The notes under the pieces are model-generated. The model saw only the letters and a list, made by a program, of their open reading frames with translations. It was not told the DNA's origin and ran no database searches. From Crossiella sp. S99.2 (GTDB taxonomy: Bacteria; Actinomycetota; Actinomycetes; Mycobacteriales; Pseudonocardiaceae), in assembly GCF_023094165.1 (NCBI RefSeq), contig NZ_JALMDK010000029.1, positions 1-40,663 of the forward strand: a DNA stretch of 40,663 bases, written 5' to 3'. Shown piece after piece: positions 24,590-31,575 of this stretch. The position numbers and the translations under genes are program-made. Each line of letters opens with the position of its first letter. The first letter of the stretch is position 1.

Positions 24590-25698
24590 CACCTGTGCTC
24601 ACCGAAGTATTCGATCACAGCTTCGGAAATGAAGTCAACCTCGCTATCGGTCAACTCCGGATAGATCGGCAGCGACAACACTTGATCAACCAACTGTGTC
24701 GCGTTCTCGACGTCCTCCGCCCGGAACTTCTGTCCCACCAAAGCTGGCTGATCGTGCAGCAGCCTCGGATAGAAGGCCAGGCTGCCCACGCCTCGAGCTT
24801 TGAGATGGCACCTGAGTTCATCGCGCCGCGGCACGCGAATGGTATATTTGTGATAGACATGAGCAGCGGGCTCGCGCGAGCCAGGGGTGAGAATCGCTGG
24901 AGAATCAGAGAAGTTTTTGTCATAGTGGGCCGCGATGTCGCGTCGCCGTTCGATCCAGCCGTCCAGATACGGCAATTTCACTCTCAGGACCGCAGCCTCG
25001 AAAGGGTTCAACTTGCTATTCATGCCGAGATGGGTGTGACTGAAGCCGCCTTCGTCACCGTAGTTTCGGAGATGTCGCAGCTGTGCTGCCATGTCTGGGC
25101 TATCGGTAAGTACAGCGCCGCCGTTGGACGTACTGGACAAGTGTTTTGACCAGTTGAAGCTCACTCCCGCCGCCGAGCCGAAACTTCCCACCAGGCGGCC
25201 CCCGGAGCGACTCCCTAGCGCCTGAGCCGCGTCCTCTACCACAGCAACAGAACTCTTGGTCGCCACCTGTTGTATCGCAGCCATGTCTACAGCTTCGCCA
25301 AAAAGGTGCACCGGCACGACAGCGCCTGTGCGCGCGGAGATAGCTCGAGTGATGGCATCGATATCAATCGTCATCTGCCCAGGCGAGGAATCGACAAATA
25401 CGGGGGTGAGGCCAGCTGCGAGAATGCTGGACGCCGTGGCGTAGAACCCGAAGTCGCAGGTGATGACTTCTGATCCCGCCGGCGCCTTCAGCGCTTTCAG
25501 CGCGATGGTCAAAGCGTCAGTGCCGGAGGCCACCGCGACTGCGGAATCGACACCACAGTAGACAGCGAGCGCCTGCTCAAACTTCTCCAGTTCCCGAGCG
25601 GTGGACTTGTCGTCAGTGAGATCGATCGCGCCAATCGCATGAGCGAGCTGATCGGTCAACAGGCGATGCTGACGGCTGTTGGAGTGAAATGGTATCAA
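24589..25698 (-). CDS. DegT/DnrJ/EryC1/StrS aminotransferase (369 aa)
   Basis: A PLP-dependent aminotransferase of the sugar/aminocyclitol type. Visible are the cofactor phosphate contact S-G-T-D (59-62), the PLP-nitrogen Asp D156 in V-E-D-A-A-Q, and the Schiff-base lysine K185 in F-N-W-S-K-H-L-S-S. G-A-V-L-T follows, then R-N-Y-G and the late H-K-Y-T-I-R-V and F-Y-P-R-L-L-H segments. Length is normal for the family. It would aminate a keto sugar nucleotide or a keto cyclitol-like intermediate using glutamate or glutamine. It starts 37 bp after the glycosyltransferase gene and is coupled to the 380-aa gene downstream. With the RmlD-like reductase, it points to an amino-deoxysugar, which is inference. 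Confidence 0.9.
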   Translation of the reverse strand: MIPFHSNSRQHRLLTDQLAHAIGAIDLTDDKSTARELEKFEQALAVYCGVDSAVAVASGTDALTIALKALKAPAGSEVITCDFGFYATASSILAAGLTPVFVDSSPGQMTIDIDAITRAISARTGAVVPVHLFGEAVDMAAIQQVATKSSVAVVEDAAQALGSRSGGRLVGSFGSAAGVSFNWSKHLSSTSNGGAVLTDSPDMAAQLRHLRNYGDEGGFSHTHLGMNSKLNPFEAAVLRVKLPYLDGWIERRRDIAAHYDKNFSDSPAILTPGSREPAAHVYHKYTIRVPRRDELRCHLKARGVGSLAFYPRLLHDQPALVGQKFRAEDVENATQLVDQVLSLPIYPELTDSEVDFISEAVIEYFGEHR

Positions 25699-25735
25699 CT
25701 CTGCCCCCTGCGCTCGGCTGAGGATGAGGTGCAGC

Positions 25736-26668
25736 TCATCTGATGCCCTCAGCGCATTCGACTGTGGTCACGATCTGCTGTCGCAACTTTTGGCTGTAGG
25801 CCAGGCGCCGCAGCAAGGCTGGTTCGGACAGCAAACTTTCCTTGGCGGAGTACAAGAAGTCCTTCCAGGGCTCCTCAACACCGGGCCCGTAAAACTTGAC
25901 TAGTTTCCGCCACGATCGTTCATATGCCGTTACCGACCTCACCCAATCCTCCATCGTCTTCCGCGGAGTGTGTCGACACGGCAGCAGGCTTGTCGCACGG
26001 ATCTGACGACCGCCTGCCACGGCAGTGGCCGACAGAGTCGGACCGATGAGAGTGCCAAGCTCTAGTGCGTTTGTCACACTTCGCTCAAACACCTCGCGGC
26101 GCGCGAGCGTCCCACCAGCGCCTCCTTGGATGTACGGTTTCTCCACAACACCGATGCTCCGTTCCAGCGCGCTGATGAACGCCGCCGAACTCGGCGTCTC
26201 CCAAATCTCACACGTTTCGTGAATCACCAGGCCACTGATGGCGTCAAGTTCGGGCTGTAAGTTGAGGGCCTCGTCAAGCACGCGCCAATGGGACGAGGTA
26301 CATAGAAGTGCGTCGGCGTCAAGAAAGCCTACCCGATCATCTCGGGTACCCAGGCTTCGTGCAAGATCCAACCCGATTTCGACAGCACGGATATAGCCGA
26401 TATCAACAGGAACCAGCACCAAGGAAAACGACGGAGTCACCTCCCGAAGCTTACGTGCTAGAGCACCTGCGTCTACTGACGTCACATTCGCACCATTGAC
26501 GACAACGATGTGCACAACTCTGGGTCCAGAACCGGAGTGCTCGAAACTTGCTTGCACGCTGGATTCCACGCCGTCAGTAGGGTCATGATCTGGGCCAGCA
26601 GGAACGATAACAGGAATCGCGCCTTCACAGACTACACGGTCAGGCATACGGAACACTAGCGGCTTCAC
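25736..26668 (-). CDS. Family-2-like (GT-A) glycosyltransferase (310 aa)
   Basis: The N-terminus has I-P-V-I-V-P-A-G-P-D-H and V-V-H-I-V-V-V-N-G-A, then a V-G-F-L-D117-A-D119-A-L segment with the metal-binding D-x-D of GT-A enzymes. Y-I-Q-G-G-A-G-G-T-L-A follows in the acceptor region. A helical C-terminal stretch contains R-H-T-P-R-K-T-M-E-D-W-V. I place the start at the GTG at 26668 because it overlaps the TGA of the small upstream ORF (GTGA). A longer frame opens to 26812 but adds an improbable Cys-rich stretch that is antisense-like to the small ORF. It is likely to transfer the first sugar; the acceptor is unknown. Confidence 0.8.
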   Translation of the reverse strand: MKPLVFRMPDRVVCEGAIPVIVPAGPDHDPTDGVESSVQASFEHSGSGPRVVHIVVVNGANVTSVDAGALARKLREVTPSFSLVLVPVDIGYIRAVEIGLDLARSLGTRDDRVGFLDADALLCTSSHWRVLDEALNLQPELDAISGLVIHETCEIWETPSSAAFISALERSIGVVEKPYIQGGAGGTLARREVFERSVTNALELGTLIGPTLSATAVAGGRQIRATSLLPCRHTPRKTMEDWVRSVTAYERSWRKLVKFYGPGVEEPWKDFLYSAKESLLSEPALLRRLAYSQKLRQQIVTTVECAEGIR

Positions 26669-26757
26669 AACTGATCCGCAACAACTCGGGCCTTCAGCTC
26701 CGGTACAGCTTTTCCATAGACAACTGTCGACCACATCGCAATAGCACGATTCTGCAC
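26665..26757 (-). CDS. Small ORF, 30 aa, coupled to the glycosyltransferase
   Basis: A GTG at 26757 behind an AAGGGG site (eight-base spacer) encodes a 30-residue peptide beginning M-Q-N-R-A-I-A-M-W-S-T-V-V-Y-G and ending R-V-V-A-D-Q-L. Its TGA overlaps the GTG of the glycosyltransferase by four bases, so it is at least a translated coupling leader. An in-frame ATG at 26781 would give 38 residues. It could be a second small precursor peptide or a regulatory upstream ORF. No homology is claimed. Confidence 0.45.
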   Translation of the reverse strand: MQNRAIAMWSTVVYGKAVPELKARVVADQL

Positions 26758-26782
26758 GCTCTTTTCCCCTTCGACACCCATC

Positions 26783-26809
26783 GCGGGAGCTAAGATTGTT
26801 GACTCCCGC
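26783..26809. promoter_or_regulatory. GC hairpin in front of the small ORF
   Basis: GCGGGAG (26783-26789) and CTCCCGC (26803-26809) form a perfect 7-bp stem with a 13-base loop. The hairpin lies right before the 26781 ATG and 26 bp before the preferred GTG at 26757. It could control translation of the small ORF and the glycosyltransferase. Confidence 0.4.
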
Positions 26810-26816
26810 CACTGAG

Positions 26817-26849
26817 GTTTCGACCTACACTTGTCAACATTGTCGAAAC
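26817..26849. promoter_or_regulatory. Inverted repeat around a TTGACA box
   Basis: GTTTCGAC (26817-26824) and GTCGAAAC (26842-26849) are exact inverted repeats with a 17-bp spacer. On the minus strand the spacer contains a perfect TTGACA -35 box. A matching -10 box is not clear. This is typical of an operator over a promoter for the 26757-to-20144 operon, in a stretch of distinctly lower GC (26813-26949). Confidence 0.45.
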
Positions 26850-26949
26850 TCGCTCACATCCGCCCCTTAAAATTCGATATCCACCCGCGAAGAATTGCAC
26901 TAAAGCATGCGCCACGCACTATAAAGGCACGGTTGACGTAAATCGCAAA

Positions 26950-27402
26950 CTAGGCCCCGTTCGGCAACCTCCTTCGTTGACCGGAGAGGCGACAACTCAT
27001 CGATGGAGCGCATCGACAGTCGACTTCGTCCGGGATAGACCGCAAGCCATTGGCCGCTTGATGGAAATCGGCGGCGTCCCTCCGGCCGAAAGTTCCCCAA
27101 CTGGTGATGTACGGTTGCGCGTTAGCGTGGCAGCCAGTAGGGATGAGGATGTTCCCCGCAATCATGGTCGCGACAAGCACGCGGCTGGGTTCGGTGCCCA
27201 TGCCCGCGGCCGCGCGTGCGGCGACGCTGGCTTCGTTGGCCGAGTCTAGGCCCAGCAGCCAGGACATGAGGAGGCGAGCACCAGCGCCGTCTATGGCGAA
27301 TGGCCCGCGTTCGTCGCCAGAACCCGCATGAAGGACGACCCGACCTTGCTGATCGAGCCGCGTGCTCTTGAACAGCAGAGAAGGAGCGAAGGTTGTCGTC
27401 AC
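26950..27402 (-). CDS. SagB N-terminal-like / recognition-element-like protein (150 aa)
   Basis: The sequence resembles the N-terminal part of SagB-type peptide dehydrogenases. It has A-R-L-L-M-S-W-L-L-G-L and a winged-helix-like stretch ending A-G-N-I-L-I-P-T-G (residues ~42-90). S-W-G-T-F-G-R-R-D-A-A-D-F-H-Q-A (101-116) follows, like the W..G..DAADFH motif that precedes the FMN domain in that family. The nitroreductase domain itself is absent; after residue 118 the protein ends with a short Cys/Arg-rich tail. It may be a free-standing precursor-recognition domain (RRE) or a truncated SagB. The GTG at 27402 follows GGGGGA. It is the gene after the 52-aa peptide and ~59 bp from it, which favours a peptide-binding role. 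Family assignment is from memory and moderate. Confidence 0.55.
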   Translation of the reverse strand: MTTTFAPSLLFKSTRLDQQGRVVLHAGSGDERGPFAIDGAGARLLMSWLLGLDSANEASVAARAAAGMGTEPSRVLVATMIAGNILIPTGCHANAQPYITSWGTFGRRDAADFHQAANGLRSIPDEVDCRCAPSMSCRLSGQRRRLPNGA

Positions 27403-27461
27403 CGATGGTCCCCCAGGGCGGCACAAGAAGGCGCTGCGGACAGCGTTCCTTGTAGCTTGGG

Positions 27462-27620
27462 TCAGTTGTTGGCCTGGATCCACACCGGACTGGCGTGCGC
27501 AGTTCGAACAATCGCCACGGTGTTGGTGCCGACCTGCGCGGACCACTCGAAGTCCTGGCGCGCAACGGATTCGGCAGGCGCGATAGCCAAGTCAGCCTCG
27601 ATGTGGGTTGTGTCCTGCAC
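27462..27620 (-). CDS. Candidate precursor peptide (52 aa)
   Basis: A GTG at 27620 with a perfect AGGAGGTGA Shine-Dalgarno (nine bases from GGAGG) opens a 52-residue peptide. The first half is acidic and leader-like (E8, D10, E17, D23, E25; L-A-I-A-P-A-E-S). The second half has W26, S27, T32, N33, T34, T40, S44 and W47 and ends V-W-I-Q-A-N-N. There is no Cys, so it is not a lanthipeptide or thiazole precursor through Cys. Ser, Thr, Trp and Asn are the modifiable residues. It is the first gene of the minus-strand operon, directly before the recognition-element-like gene. The C-terminal Asn recalls MccA of microcin C, but no ThiF-like adenylating enzyme is in view. The class is unknown. Confidence 0.6.
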   Translation of the reverse strand: MQDTTHIEADLAIAPAESVARQDFEWSAQVGTNTVAIVRTAHASPVWIQANN

Positions 27621-27672
27621 GCTGCTTCACCTCCTCTCACCCTGATGTTCCACGGCACTCGCCCTGATATCG

Positions 27673-27678
27673 ACCCTA
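27673..27678 (-). promoter_or_regulatory. Candidate -10 box of the peptide operon
   Basis: TAGGGT on the minus strand lies about 53 bases before the GTG of the 52-aa peptide, which gives a leader of about 45 nt. The -35 region is weak, suggesting a regulated promoter. Confidence 0.35.
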
Positions 27679-28265
27679 GTGGCGCCTGGCTGGTGGTTGG
27701 CGTTACTGTGTGTGGTTCACTCGGACGTCGCAGGGAAACCCGCGTCTGCAATGACGGTCTCGGCTGAGACCCAGAGCAGCTGGCTGGTCCTCACCGGTCA
27801 GAGTGGTCATGCAGGATCATCGTTTTCCTCTCTGCAGTCGGTGCCGCGGCTTGGTCTAGACACGGCGCAGGGCAGCCTGATCCAGCTGTTCTCCGAGGAG
27901 GGTCGGGGCGGGGGTTGGTCACGGCGGTGCATCGTGGTCAGCGGTCCCGGGCCAGTACAAGCGGAGGATCATGTCTCTTGAGGCGAGTTGTTTCAGCGGG
28001 TATGTGGCCCTGTGACCTGTGTGTATCGATCTGACGCAGCGTGCATGAGCACGGTTGTCTAGGTACTTGTCGACGTACCCGGTCGGACTATCCGGTGGTT
28101 CTGGCCCGCTGTAGCTCGGTGCCGCACGTGGCACCCGAGCTGACGAGTATGCGGGCTGTTGGATGCCACCAGCATGGCCACCCGCAAACGGGCTCCGGGC
28201 GGCCAGTCGGCGACATGGGGTGCGGCACTGTCTGCAACAGCGGCGGCGAGCTCGTCCAGTCTCCG
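27679..28265. other. Intergenic boundary between the cluster and the right flank
   Basis: About 590 bp without a supported gene. It separates the start of the biosynthetic operon from the 3' end of the minus-strand 441-aa gene, and probably marks the right edge of the cluster. Confidence 0.5.
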
Positions 28266-29591
28266 CTAGTCCCCGTGTGCAGAGGATTCCGGCGTTGGTA
28301 TCGCGGTGTGTGGAGGCTGCGGGGCCGGCGCAGGTGGGGGTGGAGTGGGAAGGTCAGTGGCCTCGACCACGGCGTCGTCGGGCAACTCCCCGTCGGGGGT
28401 GATTGCATATACCGAGTACCGGGCTGGTGCTCCGGTGAGTAGGTCCTGTCTGTCGGTGGTCCTGTCCCAGTGGGGCTGCAGGATGCCGACCGTGCGCCCG
28501 GCCAGTGCACCAGTCTGGACGATCACCTCGGCATACAGCGGGTGCCCGCCGCGCTGGGCGAGCAGGATCCGGTGCAGGATTGCGACCAGGTTGTCCGGTA
28601 GCACTGACCACAACGGTATCCGGGTGAACGGACCGGTGCGGTGGACCTGGGCTAGATGCCGCCACCATCCCACCACCTCGTCCCCGGCTGGGGCGCTGCC
28701 GTCGAGTGGATGGCCCAGCAGCGGTAACCGGACCGCGAGGTACTCGTGCCAAGCCTGCCGGGCCAGGACCTCGGGGTCCAGTGCCAGGGCGAGCAACCGG
28801 GACGGGGTCGGCGTGACCGCCTCACGCACCATCACGTAGGCCAGCAACCGCGCAAGCCGCAACGCGCTGCGGCCTGTCAGCGGTCGCGGCGGCCGGCCGA
28901 AGGCCGCGTCATAGGAGTGTGCGAGGTCCTCGGCGACCTGTCCGGACTGCCGCCACGCCTGGGCCCACTCCGGCTCCTCACCCCGACCGACGGCGACCTG
29001 CCCGGTAACGCCCGGCACCGCGGTCAGCAGGATGGCTAGCTCGGGGACCAGCAGCCACTGCGCGGACAGCCCTATGCACTCCGGCAGCCGGAGCCCCAGC
29101 GCGGCGGCGCCCTCCGGTGACCCGGCATCGTCCTCTGTCTCAGCACGGCCGTAGGCGGCTGTGGTGCGCGCGGCGAGGTGCATGTGGATGATGAACATCT
29201 CGGCGGTCGCTCGAGCCATCTGCTGGTGCCAGGCCTCCCGTTTCTCCTGCGGCGCGGAGGACATCTGGAACAGATTCAGCTGGTGGTCACCGACGAGATC
29301 GCCTTCGGGCGGCAAGTCCACCGCGGCCAGTGCTGCGGAGACGTCCATGGTCTCCAGGCGGCGGATCGGCTCGCGCAGGTCGAGTTCGGCCAGCTCGGCG
29401 ACTGTGGTCTGGTCTCGCTCAGTCGCGATGGCGTAGAGCGTGGCTGCGGCCAGGATCACCCGGTCGGTGAAGACCTCGGTGGCCGGACTGTCGGAGTCCT
29501 CTCGAGGGTCGTTGGCGCGCACCTGCCCGTCGATATGGTCCGCTACGCATAGGCAGGCAGCCCACCGCGCTGACGTCGTCGAGTCGCTCAC
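28266..29591 (-). CDS. Hypothetical protein (441 aa), paralogue of the 787-aa protein
   Basis: Its second half parallels residues ~220-440 of the 787-aa protein at 7960-10323. Shared elements are a L-R-L-A-R-L-L-A-Y helix, L-G-H-P-L-D-G-S-A, a L-V-A-I-L-H-R-I-L-L-A-Q-R-G-G-H segment, L-A-G-R-T-V and A-R-Y-S-V. The first half is also helical and similar in kind (V-I-L-A-A-A-T-L-Y, L-A-E-L-D-L-R-E-P). The C-terminal ~40 residues are Pro-rich (T-P-P-P-P-A-P-A-P-Q-P-P), likely a flexible tail. The GTG at 29591 is chosen; three residues more are possible. Function unknown, but the shared motif makes this a recognisable local family. Confidence 0.75.
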   Translation of the reverse strand: MSDSTTSARWAACLCVADHIDGQVRANDPREDSDSPATEVFTDRVILAAATLYAIATERDQTTVAELAELDLREPIRRLETMDVSAALAAVDLPPEGDLVGDHQLNLFQMSSAPQEKREAWHQQMARATAEMFIIHMHLAARTTAAYGRAETEDDAGSPEGAAALGLRLPECIGLSAQWLLVPELAILLTAVPGVTGQVAVGRGEEPEWAQAWRQSGQVAEDLAHSYDAAFGRPPRPLTGRSALRLARLLAYVMVREAVTPTPSRLLALALDPEVLARQAWHEYLAVRLPLLGHPLDGSAPAGDEVVGWWRHLAQVHRTGPFTRIPLWSVLPDNLVAILHRILLAQRGGHPLYAEVIVQTGALAGRTVGILQPHWDRTTDRQDLLTGAPARYSVYAITPDGELPDDAVVEATDLPTPPPPAPAPQPPHTAIPTPESSAHGD

Positions 29592-30102
29592 CGGTCCCAC
29601 CGTAGTGGCCCGGTATCCCGCGGTCAGGCTTCGACGGGCCGATCCTCGGGGCGTCGCATTCGCGCACCGGCTGGGTAGCGCAGGTCAGGCCGCGGCCGCG
29701 GAGGGTGCCAGGTTGACATGGCGGTGCGCATCCTGGCCGGGCGCAACCAGTCAACGGTGGGCCGATCAGTTGATGTGTGCGGAGCGGCGCGCCGAGCTTG
29801 ACCGAGAGCAGACGAGAGTCCCAATCGCCCAGGTGATGGGGCAGGGTGAGGATGCCGATGATCATCCGGGCTGGTGCGGCCAGCCGCGCCGCCTCCGCGG
29901 CGGGCCAGGTCTGCTCCCTGATCACGCGGGACTGGCAGTGCAGTGCAGATGAGGATGATCGCCAGGGTGCCGCTGCTAACGTCGGTCCCCACTGTGGCGG
30001 TCATCGCGCGGGAGGAGCCGGAGCTGCTCGTGTGCTGGCCTTCAGCTTGTTTTCCGTGCGGCTTGCTGCTGCTCTCCCCCGACTGCAAGGAACTGTCGTC
30101 CG
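29592..30102. other. Divergent intergenic region
   Basis: A 511-bp gap between the divergent 441-aa gene and the Nudix gene. It presumably holds both promoters. I found no convincing additional gene. Confidence 0.45.
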
Positions 30103-30597
30103 ATGCCCGCCAACTCAGCCGCCGCCCCACGTATCGGGGCCCGCGTGGTGCTGCTCGACGCTGCCGACAGGGTGCTGCTCCTACATGCTCTTGACCCACA
30201 GGACCCTGGCCACCGTTGGTGGGAACTGCCCGGTGGCGGTCTGGAAGCGGGCGAAGACCTGGCTGATGCTGCCCGCTGTGAGGTCGCTGAGGAATCCGGG
30301 ATCGTGCTTCCGTCTTTGGGCCGCAAGCTGTGGGTGTGTGAGTCTCGCTTTCGTTACCAGGGCCGCGACCATTATCGCGTCGACCACGTCTTCCTCGGAC
30401 GGGTCGCCGACACGGTGGCGCAGGTGGCGCTCCGGCCCACGGAGAATGAGAAGGCCGGACTGATCGAACGGCGGTGGTGGTCGGCTGCTGAACTTCGGCG
30501 CTGTCCCGACAAGCTTGTGCCTGCAGCTCTGCCAGAGCTGTTCGATGACCTTCTCGCAGGCCGCTTGCCCGACGCTCCTGTGAGTCTGGTCGACTGA
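30103..30597 (+). CDS. Nudix hydrolase (164 aa)
   Basis: A compact Nudix protein. It starts M-P-A-N-S-A-A-A-P-R and carries V-V-L-L-D-A-A-D-R-V-L-L-L, W-W-E-L-P-G-G-G and the Nudix box G45 through E51 to C59-E-V-A-E-E-S-G-I. The Arg that normally opens the R-E-x-x-E-E core is Cys59; the metal-binding E60, E63 and E64 remain. Such enzymes hydrolyse nucleoside diphosphates linked to another moiety (damaged NTPs, NDP-sugars, NADH). The ATG lacks an obvious ribosome binding site, so the start is moderately sure. It is unrelated in detail to the Nudix half of the 2984 fusion, though both lack the box Arg. Confidence 0.85.
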   Translation: MPANSAAAPRIGARVVLLDAADRVLLLHALDPQDPGHRWWELPGGGLEAGEDLADAARCEVAEESGIVLPSLGRKLWVCESRFRYQGRDHYRVDHVFLGRVADTVAQVALRPTENEKAGLIERRWWSAAELRRCPDKLVPAALPELFDDLLAGRLPDAPVSLVD

Positions 30598-30808
30598 CCT
30601 GCGGCCGGCGGCGGGTGGTCTCCCCCGCAGCTGTTGGGATCCCCGTGTCAGCCTGAGCGCATCCGGTAAGCTGTTAGGCCACCTTGCCACGGTCCTGAAC
30701 CGTCGTGAACGCTCCGAAGTGGACAGTTCCTCTCTCACCACGCTGGGCGTGGCTGCCGTCTTCGCCTCAGGTATTTGGGGACGCACTGGTGTCGGCGGCT
30801 CGGCACAC

Positions 30809-30829
30809 CCACCACCACCACCACCACCA
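30809..30829. repeat. CCA trinucleotide repeat, seven units
   Basis: Seven tandem CCA units lie about 63 bp upstream of the start of the 30892 gene, in its probable promoter region. The corresponding place before the paralogue at 4800 does not have it. Confidence 0.7.
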
Positions 30830-30891
30830 GCGACGCCGCCCAGTCTCAACTAGAGGACAGCTCTGGGCAGAGCTGAGAGGAACGAATCTTG

Positions 30892-31575
30892 TTGACCAAG
30901 ACCGACTCAATGACAATCCACGAGTTCATCCTGATGCATTGTCTTTGCGTGCCAACGGATCGTCGCTTCGAAGATCCGTGTCACGATGCGTTCAAGGCGA
31001 CTCCTCCGGCCGGATGCAGTCCGGTGGAGGTCGGCAGTCTGTTCGGATTGGACTGTCGGCGCGAGGCTCCGACACTGTTAGAGGCTGTGGCCGCGGTGTT
31101 CGCGGAGATCAAGTCCGTGCACGGCATTCTGCTCAGCGATCTCGGGGTGGAGAAGTTGTGGGAGTTCGCCTGCGATGGCCCCAATCGTTGGGGTGCAACC
31201 ATCCTTGGCCAGCTGTTGCTCTTGGCGGTGCAGCGCGGCGAACTACTCGTCTATGGCGTCAAGGATCTCATCAGCTTCCTGAGCACATTGGATTCCACTC
31301 ACACCGACAGCTTGGAGCACGGATCGCCGCGTCGGCATATCAGCACAGAGCCGCGGTGGAAGATCGGTGACGTTGTCGGACGCCGGTCCGGTAGTATCTC
31401 GCGATCGCAGGCGCCAGCAGTCGGCAAACTGCCTCCAGTTCGGTGGTGCTTGCGGCCTGGTTGGGATGGTGTGTTGTCTGTGGCTGTGGGGGCCGGACCC
31501 GTTGTTGTGAGGTGGGTTGGGGGCAGGGACTGTGACGTCGCCGGTTCAGGCCGTCGCGTAGCCGTCGGTACGTAG
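30892..31575 (+). CDS. Hypothetical protein, paralogue copy 2 with C-terminal extension (227 aa)
   Basis: The first ~140 residues are about 70% identical by eye to the product of the 4800 gene, including H-C-x-C-V-P, D-P-C-H-D-A, G-L-D-C-R-R-E-A-P and V-E-K-L-W-E-F. Copy 1 stops after this domain. Copy 2 runs on for ~85 residues of low-complexity, Gly/Arg/Val-rich sequence, which looks like read-through after loss of the original stop. The tail overlaps the 3' end of the convergent 248-aa gene by 30 bp. The start is a TTG at 30892 placed by alignment with copy 1; another TTG precedes it. The conserved domain is real; the tail may be meaningless. Confidence 0.7.
   Translation: MTKTDSMTIHEFILMHCLCVPTDRRFEDPCHDAFKATPPAGCSPVEVGSLFGLDCRREAPTLLEAVAAVFAEIKSVHGILLSDLGVEKLWEFACDGPNRWGATILGQLLLLAVQRGELLVYGVKDLISFLSTLDSTHTDSLEHGSPRRHISTEPRWKIGDVVGRRSGSISRSQAPAVGKLPPVRWCLRPGWDGVLSVAVGAGPVVVRWVGGRDCDVAGSGRRVAVGT

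Noticed and set aside
26669..26812. Cys-rich N-terminal extension of the family-2 glycosyltransferase as a peptide toxin
   Set aside because: The frame is open, but it conflicts with the small ORF that has a ribosome binding site and GTGA coupling. The Cys-rich run looks like a frame artefact.
27462..27620. Lanthipeptide or Cys-azole precursor
   Set aside because: The peptide has no Cys, and no LanM, LanB or YcaO gene is present.
27462..27620. Microcin C-type heptapeptide system
   Set aside because: The C-terminal Asn and the GNAT are suggestive, but no ThiF-like adenylating enzyme is in the window and the peptide is much longer.
27122..27751. 209-aa minus-strand open frame
   Set aside because: It lies out of frame across both the 52-aa peptide and the SagB-like gene, which have much better starts and composition.
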